From Ruminococcus sp. (lineage in GTDB: Bacteria > Bacillota > Clostridia > Oscillospirales > Ruminococcaceae), in the NCBI GenBank assembly GCA_024403995.1, contig JAKSQT010000005.1, positions 1-62,541 of the forward strand: DNA of 62,541 nucleotides, in the 5' to 3' direction. The notes under the pieces are model-generated. The model had not been told where the DNA came from, made no database searches, and was given only the letters and a program-made list of their open reading frames with translations. Each line of letters begins with the position of its first letter. The first letter of the stretch is position 1. Both the position numbers and the translations under genes were made by a program. Shown piece by piece: positions 44,583 through 54,230 of this stretch.

Positions 44583-45551
44583 ATGGATAATAATGTAATT
44601 GTTGATGAGCTGCCCTATCGTGTGGGCGGACTGCTCTATACGCCTGCGCTGAATGAGAGCATCGTCAGAAAGCTTGTTGCAGGCAGTATAAAAAATCTGA
44701 CATCTCTTGTTTTTTGTCTTGAAGATTCGATAATGGATGAAAGTCTTGAAGCGGCAGAGATCCGCCTTAAACAAAATCTGAATGAGCTTATGGAAAGCGG
44801 TGCTGAGCTGCCTCTGCTTTTTGTGCGTATAAGAACTCCTGAGCATATGGCTAAGGTGCATGAGCTTTTAGGTGATGCAGAGAAGCTGCTGACAGGCTAT
44901 GTTCTGCCGAAATTTGACCTTTCAAATGCTGACGGCTACATATCCCTTATAAAAAAATACAACAGGAAATCACTTGAAAAGCTCTATATCATGCCTATTC
45001 TTGAAAGCGGTTCGGTTGCAGAAATGAGCGGAAGAATAGAGACTCTCGGCTTGATAAAGCAGAAACTTGATGCGGTAAGGGAATATGTTCTGAATGTGCG
45101 TGTGGGCGGAAATGATTTCAGCAATATTTTCGGACTCCGCCGCAGCAAAAAGCAGAATATCTATCAGGTCGGTGTCATCAGGGATATACTTACGGCTGTT
45201 GTGAATGTTTTTGCCCGTGACTACGTTGTTTCGGCGGCTGTCTGGGAGTATTTCGGAAAGGATGCTGACGGCGAATGGGCAGAGGGACTGAGAAATGAGC
45301 TTGAACTTGACAGAATCAACGGCTTTATCGGAAAAACTGCGATCCATCCGTCACAGCTCCCCGTTATCTATGACAGCATGAAGGTCGAACGCTGTGACTA
45401 TGAAGATGCCTGTGCCATTCTGAACTGGAAACACGACGGGCTTGCCGTATCAAAGGGCGGAAGCGGCGACAGAATGAACGAAAAGAAATGCCATACAAGA
45501 TGGGCGGAAAAAATATTCATACTTGCAAAAGTGTATGGAATAAAGGACTGA
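44583..45551 (+). CDS. CitE-like (HpcH/HpaI) lyase of the Ter biosynthetic module
   Basis: The 322-residue TIM-barrel protein belongs to the HpcH/HpaI aldolase and citrate lyase beta family. Features are GGLLYTPALNESIV near the N-terminus, LVFCLEDSIMDE (about 41) with the acidic metal site, LLFVRIRTPEHM (about 77), VLPKF (about 107), ILESG and VGGNDFSNIFGL (about 178), and GKTAIHPSQLPVI (about 254). Comparative genomics of Ter systems puts a CitE-like enzyme with a phosphoribosyltransferase/Pelota protein and a HAD phosphatase in a predicted nucleoside-like metabolite pathway. The reaction is not known. Confidence 0.9.
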   Translation: MDNNVIVDELPYRVGGLLYTPALNESIVRKLVAGSIKNLTSLVFCLEDSIMDESLEAAEIRLKQNLNELMESGAELPLLFVRIRTPEHMAKVHELLGDAEKLLTGYVLPKFDLSNADGYISLIKKYNRKSLEKLYIMPILESGSVAEMSGRIETLGLIKQKLDAVREYVLNVRVGGNDFSNIFGLRRSKKQNIYQVGVIRDILTAVVNVFARDYVVSAAVWEYFGKDADGEWAEGLRNELELDRINGFIGKTAIHPSQLPVIYDSMKVERCDYEDACAILNWKHDGLAVSKGGSGDRMNEKKCHTRWAEKIFILAKVYGIKD

Positions 45552-45566
45552 GGGGAAAACTAATTA

Positions 45567-47729
45567 ATGAGCAAATACACTGAAAATGAACTTCTTCGCC
45601 TTGCAAAGCGTGTCAATAATACAAAGAGGACGTATCTCCTTGTTGACCCGATGCAGGGCAAGCATATGCCTGTTTCACCGTCTGCCGCACTTGAAATGAT
45701 GTATGCACTCGGCAGAAAGGCTACGGAAAAATACCCCGAAACAAGGCTTGTTATCGGTTTTGCAGAAACTGCTACGGCTGTCGGAGCGGCTGTTGCCGAA
45801 AGTATTTCGGGTGACTGTGCATATATCCATACCACAAGAGAAAATATCGCAGATGTGGCTGAATGGGCTGAATTTCTGGAGGAACACAGCCATGCAGCCG
45901 AGCAGAGACTTGCGGCTGACAGGCTGAGAGATTATATCAGCGGTACGGATACGGTGATTTTTGTTGATGACGAGCTTTCAACAGGAAAGACACTTATCAA
46001 CATTATCAACAGTATGAGGGAGATATTCCCGGAGCTTGAAACTAAAAAAATCGTGGCGGCTTCAATTATCAACCGTGTTTCCGATGAAAATACAGGACTT
46101 ATGCGTCAGAATGGCATTGAGTGCCTGAGTCTGCTGAAAATTGAGAATACTGACTATACCAAGGCTGTTGAGAATTTCTCCGTTACCGAAGCACAGCCGT
46201 TTGCTGTTTCTGAGAATATTCCTGATATTACGGCAAATATCAGAGTTCCCGATGCACGTCTCGGTGTAGTATGCGATGAATATATGAATGAGCTTGCGGC
46301 AGTCTGCAACAAGTTTGTGAATGAATATAAAGGGCGTATCAGCGGCAGAGTTCTTGTTCTCGGAACTGAGGAATTTATGTATCCTGCGCTTTATCTCGGC
46401 AGGTGCATTGAAAATTCAGGCATTGCCGATGAAGTGAAATGCCATGCGCCGACAAGAAGTCCGATAGGTATTTCTGACGGTGCTGATTATCCGATAAAAT
46501 CAGGAAATAAGATACACAGCTTTTATGATGCCGACAGAGTGACTTATATCTATAATATGGAAAAATATGACACAGCCGTTATCTTTACCGATGCTGCACC
46601 TGCAAACCGTCAGGCTGTCAGTGATATAGTCGGTATTATCAGGGAAAAAGGCTGCAAAAAAGTAATTCTTATTGAGGGAGAATCAATGTTCAGCACCTAT
46701 AAAAAGGAAGATGTGACGATACTGCTAAAAGATGTCACGGGACTTGTAACTCCGCTTGGAACAAAAGAACGTGAGGCACGTATACAGAGCGGAATACACT
46801 ATTCCATGATGCTGCCGCTTGAATATAAGCCTACGGAGACATACATGAACACATTCAGGGAGGCTGTCAGACTGTATGCACAGATTACGGCTGACGCTGT
46901 GGCAGGCGTTTCGGAAAAGATCGTCAGCGACAAGAAAGCTCCTGTTCTGGTATCTCTTGCCCGTGCAGGTACGTCTGTAGGCGTGCTCATAAAGCATTAC
47001 ATAAAGTATAAATACGGTATAGATGTTCCGCACTATACGATATCTATTATCCGTGGACGTGGAATCGACAAAAATGCCATGCAGTATATTCTTGACCGCC
47101 ATTCGCCTGAATCAATACAGTTCGTTGACGGCTGGACGGGAAAAGGCGCTATACAGCGTGAACTTGATAAGGCTATGGAGGACTATGAGGGCGTATCATC
47201 AGGTCTTGCAGTACTGTCTGATCCTGCGTATCTTGCGGAAAAAAGCGGTACATACGATGATTTCCTGATCGCAAGCTCGTGTCTCAACTCAACAGTTTCG
47301 GGACTTCTGAGCCGTACATACCTCAATTCCGATGCCATAGGCGAGAACGATTTCCACGGCGCACTTTTTTATAAGGAGCTTATGGACGAGGATCTTACCT
47401 ATTATTTCATAGATGCTGTAGAAAAATGCTTTGAGAAAGCTGCTCCGATAAACGACAGCGGCACAGGTGTAAGCGGTATGGACGAGGTAAGGGAGATATG
47501 CGAAAAATACGGAATTGAGGATATAAACCTTGTAAAACCGAGCATCGGTGAGGCTACAAGAGTACTGCTGAGGCGTGTTCCGTGGAAAATACTGGTTCAC
47601 AGTCTTGATGACCATGAGCACCTTGGACATCTCTATCAGCTTGCCGAGGAAAAGGGCATACAGCTTGAAGTCTATCCGCTGAAAAATTATCGTGCCTGTG
47701 GTCTGATAAAGAAACTTGCAGATAACTGA
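45567..47729 (+). CDS. Fused phosphoribosyltransferase-TRSP and StiP/Pelota protein
   Basis: The 720-residue protein joins two families that are usually separate. The N-terminal half has a phosphoribosyltransferase domain with the PRPP motif VIFVDDELSTGKT (about 128-140) and a TRSP-type domain (about 215-345). The second half (about 360-720) matches the StiP family: SGIHYSMMLPLEY (about 411), a second phosphoribosyltransferase fold with LVSLARAGTSVG (about 465) and the PRPP-like FVDGWTGKGAI (about 515), and a C-terminal Pelota RNA-binding domain (about 655-718) with KPSIGEATRVLLRR. In Ter operons these proteins are thought to make or attach a nucleotide-derived product. Fusion strongly implies that they act on the same substrate. 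Start ATG at 45567, 15 bases after the previous gene. Confidence 0.9.
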   Translation: MSKYTENELLRLAKRVNNTKRTYLLVDPMQGKHMPVSPSAALEMMYALGRKATEKYPETRLVIGFAETATAVGAAVAESISGDCAYIHTTRENIADVAEWAEFLEEHSHAAEQRLAADRLRDYISGTDTVIFVDDELSTGKTLINIINSMREIFPELETKKIVAASIINRVSDENTGLMRQNGIECLSLLKIENTDYTKAVENFSVTEAQPFAVSENIPDITANIRVPDARLGVVCDEYMNELAAVCNKFVNEYKGRISGRVLVLGTEEFMYPALYLGRCIENSGIADEVKCHAPTRSPIGISDGADYPIKSGNKIHSFYDADRVTYIYNMEKYDTAVIFTDAAPANRQAVSDIVGIIREKGCKKVILIEGESMFSTYKKEDVTILLKDVTGLVTPLGTKEREARIQSGIHYSMMLPLEYKPTETYMNTFREAVRLYAQITADAVAGVSEKIVSDKKAPVLVSLARAGTSVGVLIKHYIKYKYGIDVPHYTISIIRGRGIDKNAMQYILDRHSPESIQFVDGWTGKGAIQRELDKAMEDYEGVSSGLAVLSDPAYLAEKSGTYDDFLIASSCLNSTVSGLLSRTYLNSDAIGENDFHGALFYKELMDEDLTYYFIDAVEKCFEKAAPINDSGTGVSGMDEVREICEKYGIEDINLVKPSIGEATRVLLRRVPWKILVHSLDDHEHLGHLYQLAEEKGIQLEVYPLKNYRACGLIKKLADN

Positions 47730-47740
47730 GGAGGGCGGCT

Positions 47741-48487
47741 TTGACAACATTTTTTGCTGACCTCGACAATACGCTTATCTACTCGCACAGGCGTGAGATA
47801 GGCAATGACAAACTCCCTGTTGAATGGCTTCATGACAGGGAGCAGAGCTATATGACACGGAAAAGTCATGATTTTTTTATGAATGTCCGACAGCTTTCCG
47901 TTGTGCCGCTGACTTCACGGACAATGGAGCAGTACGGCAGACTTGCAGGCATTGCGGACAGTTTCGGCTGGGAGTATGCACTGATATGCAACGGTGGTAT
48001 CCTCCTGAAAAACGGTGAGATATGCCGTGAATGGCTTGATGAGACCTACCGCATGACAAGCGATTCAGCAGCGGAATTTGAACGTGCCTGTAAACTGATA
48101 AGTGCGGAAAATGATGCTGTTCACCTGACAGAAAAGATCATGGTCTATGCATCCTTTGACGAGCCGCAGCGTGTTGAAAGCATACTCAAAGAAAATCTTG
48201 ACAGCAAGCTTGTAAGCGTGTTTTCAGATCACCGCAAAGTCTACTGTGTGCCGAAAAAAATCAATAAGGGCATTGCGGTGCAGCGTTTCCGTGAGATGGG
48301 ACTTGCGGACGGCATTACAATTGCGGCAGGGGACGGCGAACAGGACGTGCCTATGCTTGAAAATGTCGATATACCGATAGTTCCTGATGCCCTGTATGAA
48401 AAGATAACAAATTCAGGAAAAAGACTTGCGGATAATTCACAGGTATTTTCGGACGGTATATCTGATATACTGAAAGAAATTTCATAA
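47741..48487 (+). CDS. HAD family phosphatase of the Ter module
   Basis: The 248-residue hydrolase has the HAD nucleophile motif FADLDNTLIYSHR (about residue 4), motif II TSRT (about 58), the lysine of KINKGIAV (about 172) and motif IV GDGEQDVPML (about 195), with a Cof-type cap. The start codon is TTG, supported by a strong GAGGAGGGCGG site 11 bases after the fusion gene. HAD enzymes are regular partners of the CitE-like and TRSP proteins and probably remove a phosphate from their product. It ends the Ter run. Confidence 0.88.
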   Translation: MTTFFADLDNTLIYSHRREIGNDKLPVEWLHDREQSYMTRKSHDFFMNVRQLSVVPLTSRTMEQYGRLAGIADSFGWEYALICNGGILLKNGEICREWLDETYRMTSDSAAEFERACKLISAENDAVHLTEKIMVYASFDEPQRVESILKENLDSKLVSVFSDHRKVYCVPKKINKGIAVQRFREMGLADGITIAAGDGEQDVPMLENVDIPIVPDALYEKITNSGKRLADNSQVFSDGISDILKEIS

Positions 48488-48571
48488 CAGTTTAATACTG
48501 TCACCTTTCGACAATTATAGCAGTATTTGTATGGTATACTATTATAAAATACTGTGTCAAAGGTGATAGTT

Positions 48572-50803
48572 ATGAAAAGAAAGGGCAGAATAAAAGAGTA
48601 CAGCGGAGTTATTACAGCGGCAGAGTCTGCGGCGGCATTTGCGGCAGGCTTTGTGCTTTCAGGGACAAGTGTCGGCGGTGCGGCAGCTTTTTCTGATATT
48701 TCGGCGGCAGGTGCTCTCGGTTCATCGGGCAGTGCGGCAGTTTTTCTCGGAAGTCTGCTGTATTGCTTCATTTCGGGCGCAATCGGCAGAAATATCGTCA
48801 AGCTTTCGGCTATGGCGGTAATTCTTATCGCAAAACTGCTCTCGGACAGCCGCAGTGAGCCTAAGTTCTGCGGTATTGTCACAGCGGCAGGCGTACTCCT
48901 GTCAGGTTCGGCTGTCTCGATTATTATCGGCGAATTTGCGCTGAAGATATTGTTCTATCTTTTTTACAGTGCTCTTGCAGGAATTACGGCATATTCGGCG
49001 GCTGAGATTCTTATGAGCATCCGCCGCAGACGTATGATAGACCTTACAGATTCGGGCTGCTGCTATGCCATTGTGTACACGGTTTTCACGGCATCGCTGT
49101 GTTCTGTTCCTTTGCCTTTTTGCAATATCGGCATTGTTTTCGGCGAAACAGTCACTCTGCTTGCGGCGTTCAATTATGGTCATATTGGAGGAGTACTCTG
49201 CGGCGCACTGACTGCCTGTGCGGCGTTTCTTGCATCTCCTGAGACGGGAATGACGGTCGTACTGCTGCCGGCGGCGGCTCTGCTTACAGGCTATCTCTAC
49301 AGGCGAAGGGCATGGTCTGCGGCACTGTTTTTTGCGGCTGCGAGCGTGATGCTGATAATCCTGACGGGCATGACGGAGAATGTAGCATTCACCTTGCTGA
49401 ATACTGTTCTCGGCTGTTCGGCTTTCATGCTTGCGGATAGAAAATTTACCGATAAACTGGTAAAGACAACATCTTTTTCGGAGCTGTCTTCACATGAAGT
49501 AACGGCATCAAGGCTTGTTTTCATGTCGGACACTGTAAACAGCATACGTGACGATGCGGACAGGATAGCCGAAATGCTGAAACAGCGTGAAAATGATGAC
49601 AAACACAGCGAAAACAGACTCGAAAAAGTCTGCACAGACTGCTATAGGAAGAATATATGCCGCAGAAAGGGCAGTTTCGTTATCGAGGGGCTGGAAAAGC
49701 TTTCTGTTATGGCAGAGGTTTCCATGGAGTCGTTTCCAAGCGAGCTTGATACCTGTATCCGCAAAAATGAGCTTATTTCGGCGCATGAAAGCCTGATGCA
49801 GGATGATATGATAACACGACTTCTTGAAACAGGATACGCTGACCGCCGTGGACTTGTCAGTGAAAATATGCTGATGATAGGCGATATCCTGCGCTTTGCA
49901 GGAGAAACTCCCGATATAAGAAAATCTGAGCCGATGAGCAGCCTTATTGAGATGAAGCTAAGAAAATTCGGCTATGAACCGTCTTTTACAGCGGCTTGCT
50001 ATACCGCTTCAAACAGGCTTTATGCCGAGATTTATTTTGATATGGAGAACGCCCCTGAGTCAAGTACGAGGATATGCGACCTGATATCTGACGAGATGCG
50101 TACCGAACTTTGCTGCACTGAACCGCTTAGTTCCGGAGCTGAAACGAGGATAGCGCTTTTTGAAAAGCCGAAGTACAGGCTTGAGGTTTATACGGCATCT
50201 TCAAGTGCTGATGATTCAGGCGAAAACGGCGATACTTCCGTATCTTTCAGCGACGGTACAGGCACAGGCTGCGTTGTGCTGTCTGACGGCATGGGCAGCG
50301 GACGTTCTGCGGCATTTGAGTCAAGACTTGTGGTGAAGCTTTTCCGCAGGCTGATAAGCAGCGGTATGCGCTGTGATGCGGCTGTGAGGCTGATAAATGC
50401 AGTCATGCTCACAAAGTCGAAAGAGGAGTCGTTCGCCACTCTCGATGCACTGCTGATAGACCTTGACAACGGCGGAATGACAGTGATAAAATCGGGAGCA
50501 GCAGCTACTGTGATACGCAGGGGCAGGGATGTGATACGCATAAGCACCACGACATTCCCTGTCGGAATCAGCGAAAAGTCCGAGCTGTTTACCGCAGAAC
50601 AGGAGTTCGGAACAGGCGATATCGCAATAATGTTTTCGGACGGAATTAACGAAAATGAGTACCTTTTTATCAGGGAACTGCTGCTTGGCGGCGATGACCT
50701 GAAAAGGATAGTTGATGAAATATGCAGCAAGGCTGACAGATTCAGCCCGAATATCAGAAATGACGATATAACTGTAATTGGTGTGCGAATTGTTGAAAAT
50801 TAA
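48572..50803 (+). CDS. spoIIE: SpoIIE-family membrane phosphatase
   Basis: The 743-residue protein has about ten membrane segments (residues 10-290), a central coiled region with the SpoIIE cysteine cluster VCTDCYRKNICRRK (about 352), and a C-terminal PP2C domain (about 540-743) with LSDGMGSGRSA (about 577) and FSDGINENE (about 695). SpoIIE dephosphorylates SpoIIAA to activate sigma F in the forespore. The gene starts 84 bases after the Ter HAD gene, with AAAGGTG. A second PP2C protein so close to the Ter phosphatase may be chance. Its presence implies sporulation ability or a recent loss of it in a group often called non-sporing. Confidence 0.88.
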   Translation: MKRKGRIKEYSGVITAAESAAAFAAGFVLSGTSVGGAAAFSDISAAGALGSSGSAAVFLGSLLYCFISGAIGRNIVKLSAMAVILIAKLLSDSRSEPKFCGIVTAAGVLLSGSAVSIIIGEFALKILFYLFYSALAGITAYSAAEILMSIRRRRMIDLTDSGCCYAIVYTVFTASLCSVPLPFCNIGIVFGETVTLLAAFNYGHIGGVLCGALTACAAFLASPETGMTVVLLPAAALLTGYLYRRRAWSAALFFAAASVMLIILTGMTENVAFTLLNTVLGCSAFMLADRKFTDKLVKTTSFSELSSHEVTASRLVFMSDTVNSIRDDADRIAEMLKQRENDDKHSENRLEKVCTDCYRKNICRRKGSFVIEGLEKLSVMAEVSMESFPSELDTCIRKNELISAHESLMQDDMITRLLETGYADRRGLVSENMLMIGDILRFAGETPDIRKSEPMSSLIEMKLRKFGYEPSFTAACYTASNRLYAEIYFDMENAPESSTRICDLISDEMRTELCCTEPLSSGAETRIALFEKPKYRLEVYTASSSADDSGENGDTSVSFSDGTGTGCVVLSDGMGSGRSAAFESRLVVKLFRRLISSGMRCDAAVRLINAVMLTKSKEESFATLDALLIDLDNGGMTVIKSGAAATVIRRGRDVIRISTTTFPVGISEKSELFTAEQEFGTGDIAIMFSDGINENEYLFIRELLLGGDDLKRIVDEICSKADRFSPNIRNDDITVIGVRIVEN

Positions 50804-50918
50804 GTTATTATTACCAAACATTTAAAAAACAGGCTTATTTTAATACGTCAAACTGCACAGACAATATATGGCAATATTGGTATAACATATGAATTTTTGT
50901 CTAATTTTACAAAAATGC

Positions 50919-50947
50919 TTGAATAATAGTTTCGTTTCTGATAAAAT
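50919..50947 (+). promoter_or_regulatory. Promoter of the glycogen operon
   Basis: TTGAAT, 17 bases, TAAAAT. It lies 26 bases before the glgB start, whose ribosome site is GGAGGAGG. Confidence 0.65.
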
Positions 50948-50972
50948 GTAATATAGCAAAGGAGGAGGAAAT

Positions 50973-52940
50973 ATGTCCGCAAATGTAAAAAATAATCCAA
51001 ATGATTTTCCACTGTACCTGTTCTATCAGGGCAAAAATTCAGAAGCATACAGGTTTTTCGGCGTTCATTCAAAAAAGAAGGGCAGGGGCACAGTCCACAC
51101 TTTCAGAGTATGGGCACCAAATGCCGTAAGTGTTTCGGTCGTAGGCGATTTCAACGGCTGGAACAGAGAAATTAACCCAATGTCACTCATCGCAGACGGA
51201 GTGTGGGAAGCCGAAATAACAAAACTGAAGCAGTACGATTCATATAAATTCAGCATTGAAGCCAAAGACGGAAGAATTATCCTCAAATCTGATCCGTATG
51301 CCGCTCATTATGAAACAAGACCTGCGACAGCCTCCAAGATCTATGAAAGTTCCTATGAATGGAACGATGCTTCATGGTTTGAAAGTAAAAAAGAAAAAAG
51401 CATCTATAAAAGTCCTGTGAATATCTATGAAGTTCACCTCGGCTCATGGAAAAATCACAGCGACGGTGTTTTTTTTGATTATATCACCTTTGCAAAGGAA
51501 ATGATACCTTATCTGAAAAAAATGTCGTATACCCACATCGAATTCATGCCGCTTACGGAATATCCTTTTGACGGCTCATGGGGATATCAGGTCACAGGTT
51601 ATTTTGCGCCTACTTCACGCTATGGAACTCCCGACGATATGAGAAAAATGGTCGATATGTTCCACGAGGCAGGAATTGGCGTTATCCTTGACTGGGTGCC
51701 TGCACACTTCCCGAAGGATGAATTCGGACTTTATGAGTTTGACGGAAGCTGCTGTTATGAATATACAGACGAGCGCAAAAAAGAGCATAAGGCATGGGGA
51801 ACAAGGGTATTCGACTATGGCAGACCGGAGGTATGCTCTTTCCTTATTTCAAGTGCGAATTACTGGTTTGATGAGTTCCACATCGACGGACTGAGGGTCG
51901 ATGCGGTCGCCTCGATGCTGTACCTTGACTACGACAGGCGTGACGGCGAATGGGCAGCTAATATCAATGGCGGAAACGAAAACCTCGAAGCTGTTGCCTT
52001 CCTTAAACAGCTCAATGAGGCTGTGTTTGAAAAGCATCCCGATGCCCTTATGATAGCAGAGGAATCAACTGCATGGCCGCTTGTAACAAAGCCTACTGAC
52101 TTAGGCGGTCTCGGCTTTAATTTCAAGTGGAACATGGGCTGGATGAACGATATGCTGAGTTATATGTCTCTTGACCCTATTTATCGTGCATTCAACCATG
52201 ACAAGGTGACTTTCTCGTTCTTCTATGCTTTTTCAGAGAACTATATTCTTCCTATCTCCCACGATGAAGTAGTTCACGGAAAATGCTCCATGATAGGCAA
52301 GATGCCCGGTGAATATGAACAGAAATTCGCTTCATACCGTGCGTTCCTCACTTATATGACCGCTCATCCCGGCAAGAAACTGCTGTTTATGGGTCAGGAG
52401 TTCGGTCAGATGAAGGAATGGGACTATAAATCACAGCTCGACTGGAATCTCCTCACCTTTGAGTCTCACAGAAATCTTCAGAAGTTTTCCGAGAAACTCA
52501 ACAGGTTCTATATGGATAATTCGCCTTTGTGGGAAAATGATGATTCATGGGACGGCTTCAGCTGGATATCAAATGACGATTATAAACAGAGCGTCATTGC
52601 ATTCAGACGTACCGACGATAAAGGCGAAGATCTGATAACAGTCTGCAATTTTGTGCCTGTAGAAAGGCGTGACTACAGGATAGGAGTTCCCGAAAAAGGA
52701 AAGTATAAACTGGTTTTCAACAGCGATGCAAAGGAATTCGGCGGTTCAGGCATTACCGAAACTTCCGTAAAGACAGAGCCTGTTCCTATGCACGGATTTG
52801 ACCAGAGTATTTCCGTTTCACTTGCTCCATTGTCAGTATTCTACCTGAAATACGCACCAACAAAGAAAAGAACAGTCAAAAACGAAACAAACGACATTCC
52901 TGACGAGAAAAAGAAAACGTGCAGGAAGACAAAAGAATGA
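50973..52940 (+). CDS. glgB: 1,4-alpha-glucan branching enzyme
   Basis: The 655-residue GH13 enzyme makes the alpha-1,6 branches of glycogen. An N-terminal CBM48 (about 30-130, [18 protein letters not shown]) precedes the (beta/alpha)8 barrel with [17 protein letters not shown] (about 190), the nucleophile Asp in [12 protein letters not shown] (about 307), the acid Glu in IAEESTAWP (about 355) and SHDEVVHGK (about 428). The C-terminal tail is basic (KKRTVKNE...). It is first in glgB-C-D-A, with a gap of 44 bases to glgC. Confidence 0.96.
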   Translation: MSANVKNNPNDFPLYLFYQGKNSEAYRFFGVHSKKKGRGTVHTFRVWAPNAVSVSVVGDFNGWNREINPMSLIADGVWEAEITKLKQYDSYKFSIEAKDGRIILKSDPYAAHYETRPATASKIYESSYEWNDASWFESKKEKSIYKSPVNIYEVHLGSWKNHSDGVFFDYITFAKEMIPYLKKMSYTHIEFMPLTEYPFDGSWGYQVTGYFAPTSRYGTPDDMRKMVDMFHEAGIGVILDWVPAHFPKDEFGLYEFDGSCCYEYTDERKKEHKAWGTRVFDYGRPEVCSFLISSANYWFDEFHIDGLRVDAVASMLYLDYDRRDGEWAANINGGNENLEAVAFLKQLNEAVFEKHPDALMIAEESTAWPLVTKPTDLGGLGFNFKWNMGWMNDMLSYMSLDPIYRAFNHDKVTFSFFYAFSENYILPISHDEVVHGKCSMIGKMPGEYEQKFASYRAFLTYMTAHPGKKLLFMGQEFGQMKEWDYKSQLDWNLLTFESHRNLQKFSEKLNRFYMDNSPLWENDDSWDGFSWISNDDYKQSVIAFRRTDDKGEDLITVCNFVPVERRDYRIGVPEKGKYKLVFNSDAKEFGGSGITETSVKTEPVPMHGFDQSISVSLAPLSVFYLKYAPTKKRTVKNETNDIPDEKKKTCRKTKE

Positions 52941-52984
52941 TAATTGCCTCAGCAAATTAATCCAACACACTTAGGAGGAAGTAT

Positions 52985-54211
52985 ATGAATACAAAGAAAA
53001 AAGTAGTAGCAATGCTCCTGGCAGGAGGACAGGGAAGCAGACTATATGCACTTACCAAAAGCGTAGCAAAACCGGCAGTTCCATACGGAGGAAAATACAG
53101 ACTTATAGATTTCCCGCTTTCCAACTGCACAAACTCAGGTATCGAGACGGTAGGCGTTCTCACACAGTATCAGCCTCTCGTTCTCAATGAATATATCGGA
53201 AGCGGTCAGCCGTGGGACCTTGACCGTCTGAACGGCGGTGTCCATGTTCTGCCGCCTTATGAAACACAGGCAGGTGCTTCATGGTATGAGGGAACTGCAA
53301 ATGCTATTTTTCAGAATATAAGGTTTATTGAAAGATATGATCCTGAATATGTTGTAGTTCTCGGCGGTGATCATATCTATAAAATGGACTATTCAAAAAT
53401 GGTCGATTTCCATGTCAAAAATGATGCCGACTGTACTATTTCCGTAATCAATGTCCCGATTGAGGAGGCTTCACGTTTCGGAATCATGATATGTGACGAG
53501 GATATGAAGATCGTCGATTTCGTTGAAAAGCCGAAGGAGCCGAAGTCTACTCTTGCTTCTATGGGTATTTATGTGTTCAGCTGGAATAAGCTCCGCAAAT
53601 ATCTAATGGAAAACGAGCTTGATGCCAACGCAAAGCGTGAACGTGGCGAAAAGTGGTCAAAGGACTTCGGAAAGGATATCATCACTTCCATGCTCCGTGA
53701 CAACCAGAGGCTTTTCGCTTATCAGTTTGACGGCTACTGGAAGGATGTCGGAACTCTCGAATCACTCTGGGAGGCAAATATCGACCTTCTCACACAGAAT
53801 ACCAAGCTTGACCTTTATGACAGAAACTGGAGAATATATTCACGTAACAACAATATGCCGCCGCAGTATATAGGCGACGAGGCTATCGTTGTGGACTCGA
53901 TGATCGCTGAAGGAAGCATCATCAACGGAACTGTTGATTTTTCCGTAGTCTTTCAGGGGGTAACAGTTGAAAAGGATGCTGTTGTCAAGAACAGCATAGT
54001 TATGCCGGGTACGATAATCAGATCCGGTGCAGTTGTGGAATATGCTATCATAGGTTCAGACTCCATTATTGAAAGCGGTGCAAAGATAGGCAAAGGCCCT
54101 GATGAAGCTGCCGAAGATGAAAAGTGGGGAATTGCCGTTGTCGGCAACAATGTCACTGTTTCTGAGGGCAAATATGTTGCACCAAAACAGATAATAGGCG
54201 AAAATATCTGA
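52985..54211 (+). CDS. glgC: Glucose-1-phosphate adenylyltransferase, catalytic subunit
   Basis: The 408-residue enzyme makes ADP-glucose. It has the pyrophosphorylase loop [14 protein letters not shown] (about 12), the [19 protein letters not shown] block (about 30), the catalytic [10 protein letters not shown] (about 124), [10 protein letters not shown] (about 180) and a left-handed beta-helix C-terminal domain. All catalytic residues are kept, in contrast to GlgD. AGGAGG precedes the ATG. Confidence 0.96.
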   Translation: MNTKKKVVAMLLAGGQGSRLYALTKSVAKPAVPYGGKYRLIDFPLSNCTNSGIETVGVLTQYQPLVLNEYIGSGQPWDLDRLNGGVHVLPPYETQAGASWYEGTANAIFQNIRFIERYDPEYVVVLGGDHIYKMDYSKMVDFHVKNDADCTISVINVPIEEASRFGIMICDEDMKIVDFVEKPKEPKSTLASMGIYVFSWNKLRKYLMENELDANAKRERGEKWSKDFGKDIITSMLRDNQRLFAYQFDGYWKDVGTLESLWEANIDLLTQNTKLDLYDRNWRIYSRNNNMPPQYIGDEAIVVDSMIAEGSIINGTVDFSVVFQGVTVEKDAVVKNSIVMPGTIIRSGAVVEYAIIGSDSIIESGAKIGKGPDEAAEDEKWGIAVVGNNVTVSEGKYVAPKQIIGENI

Positions 54212-54230
54212 TTTCAAAAGGAGTTAAACT

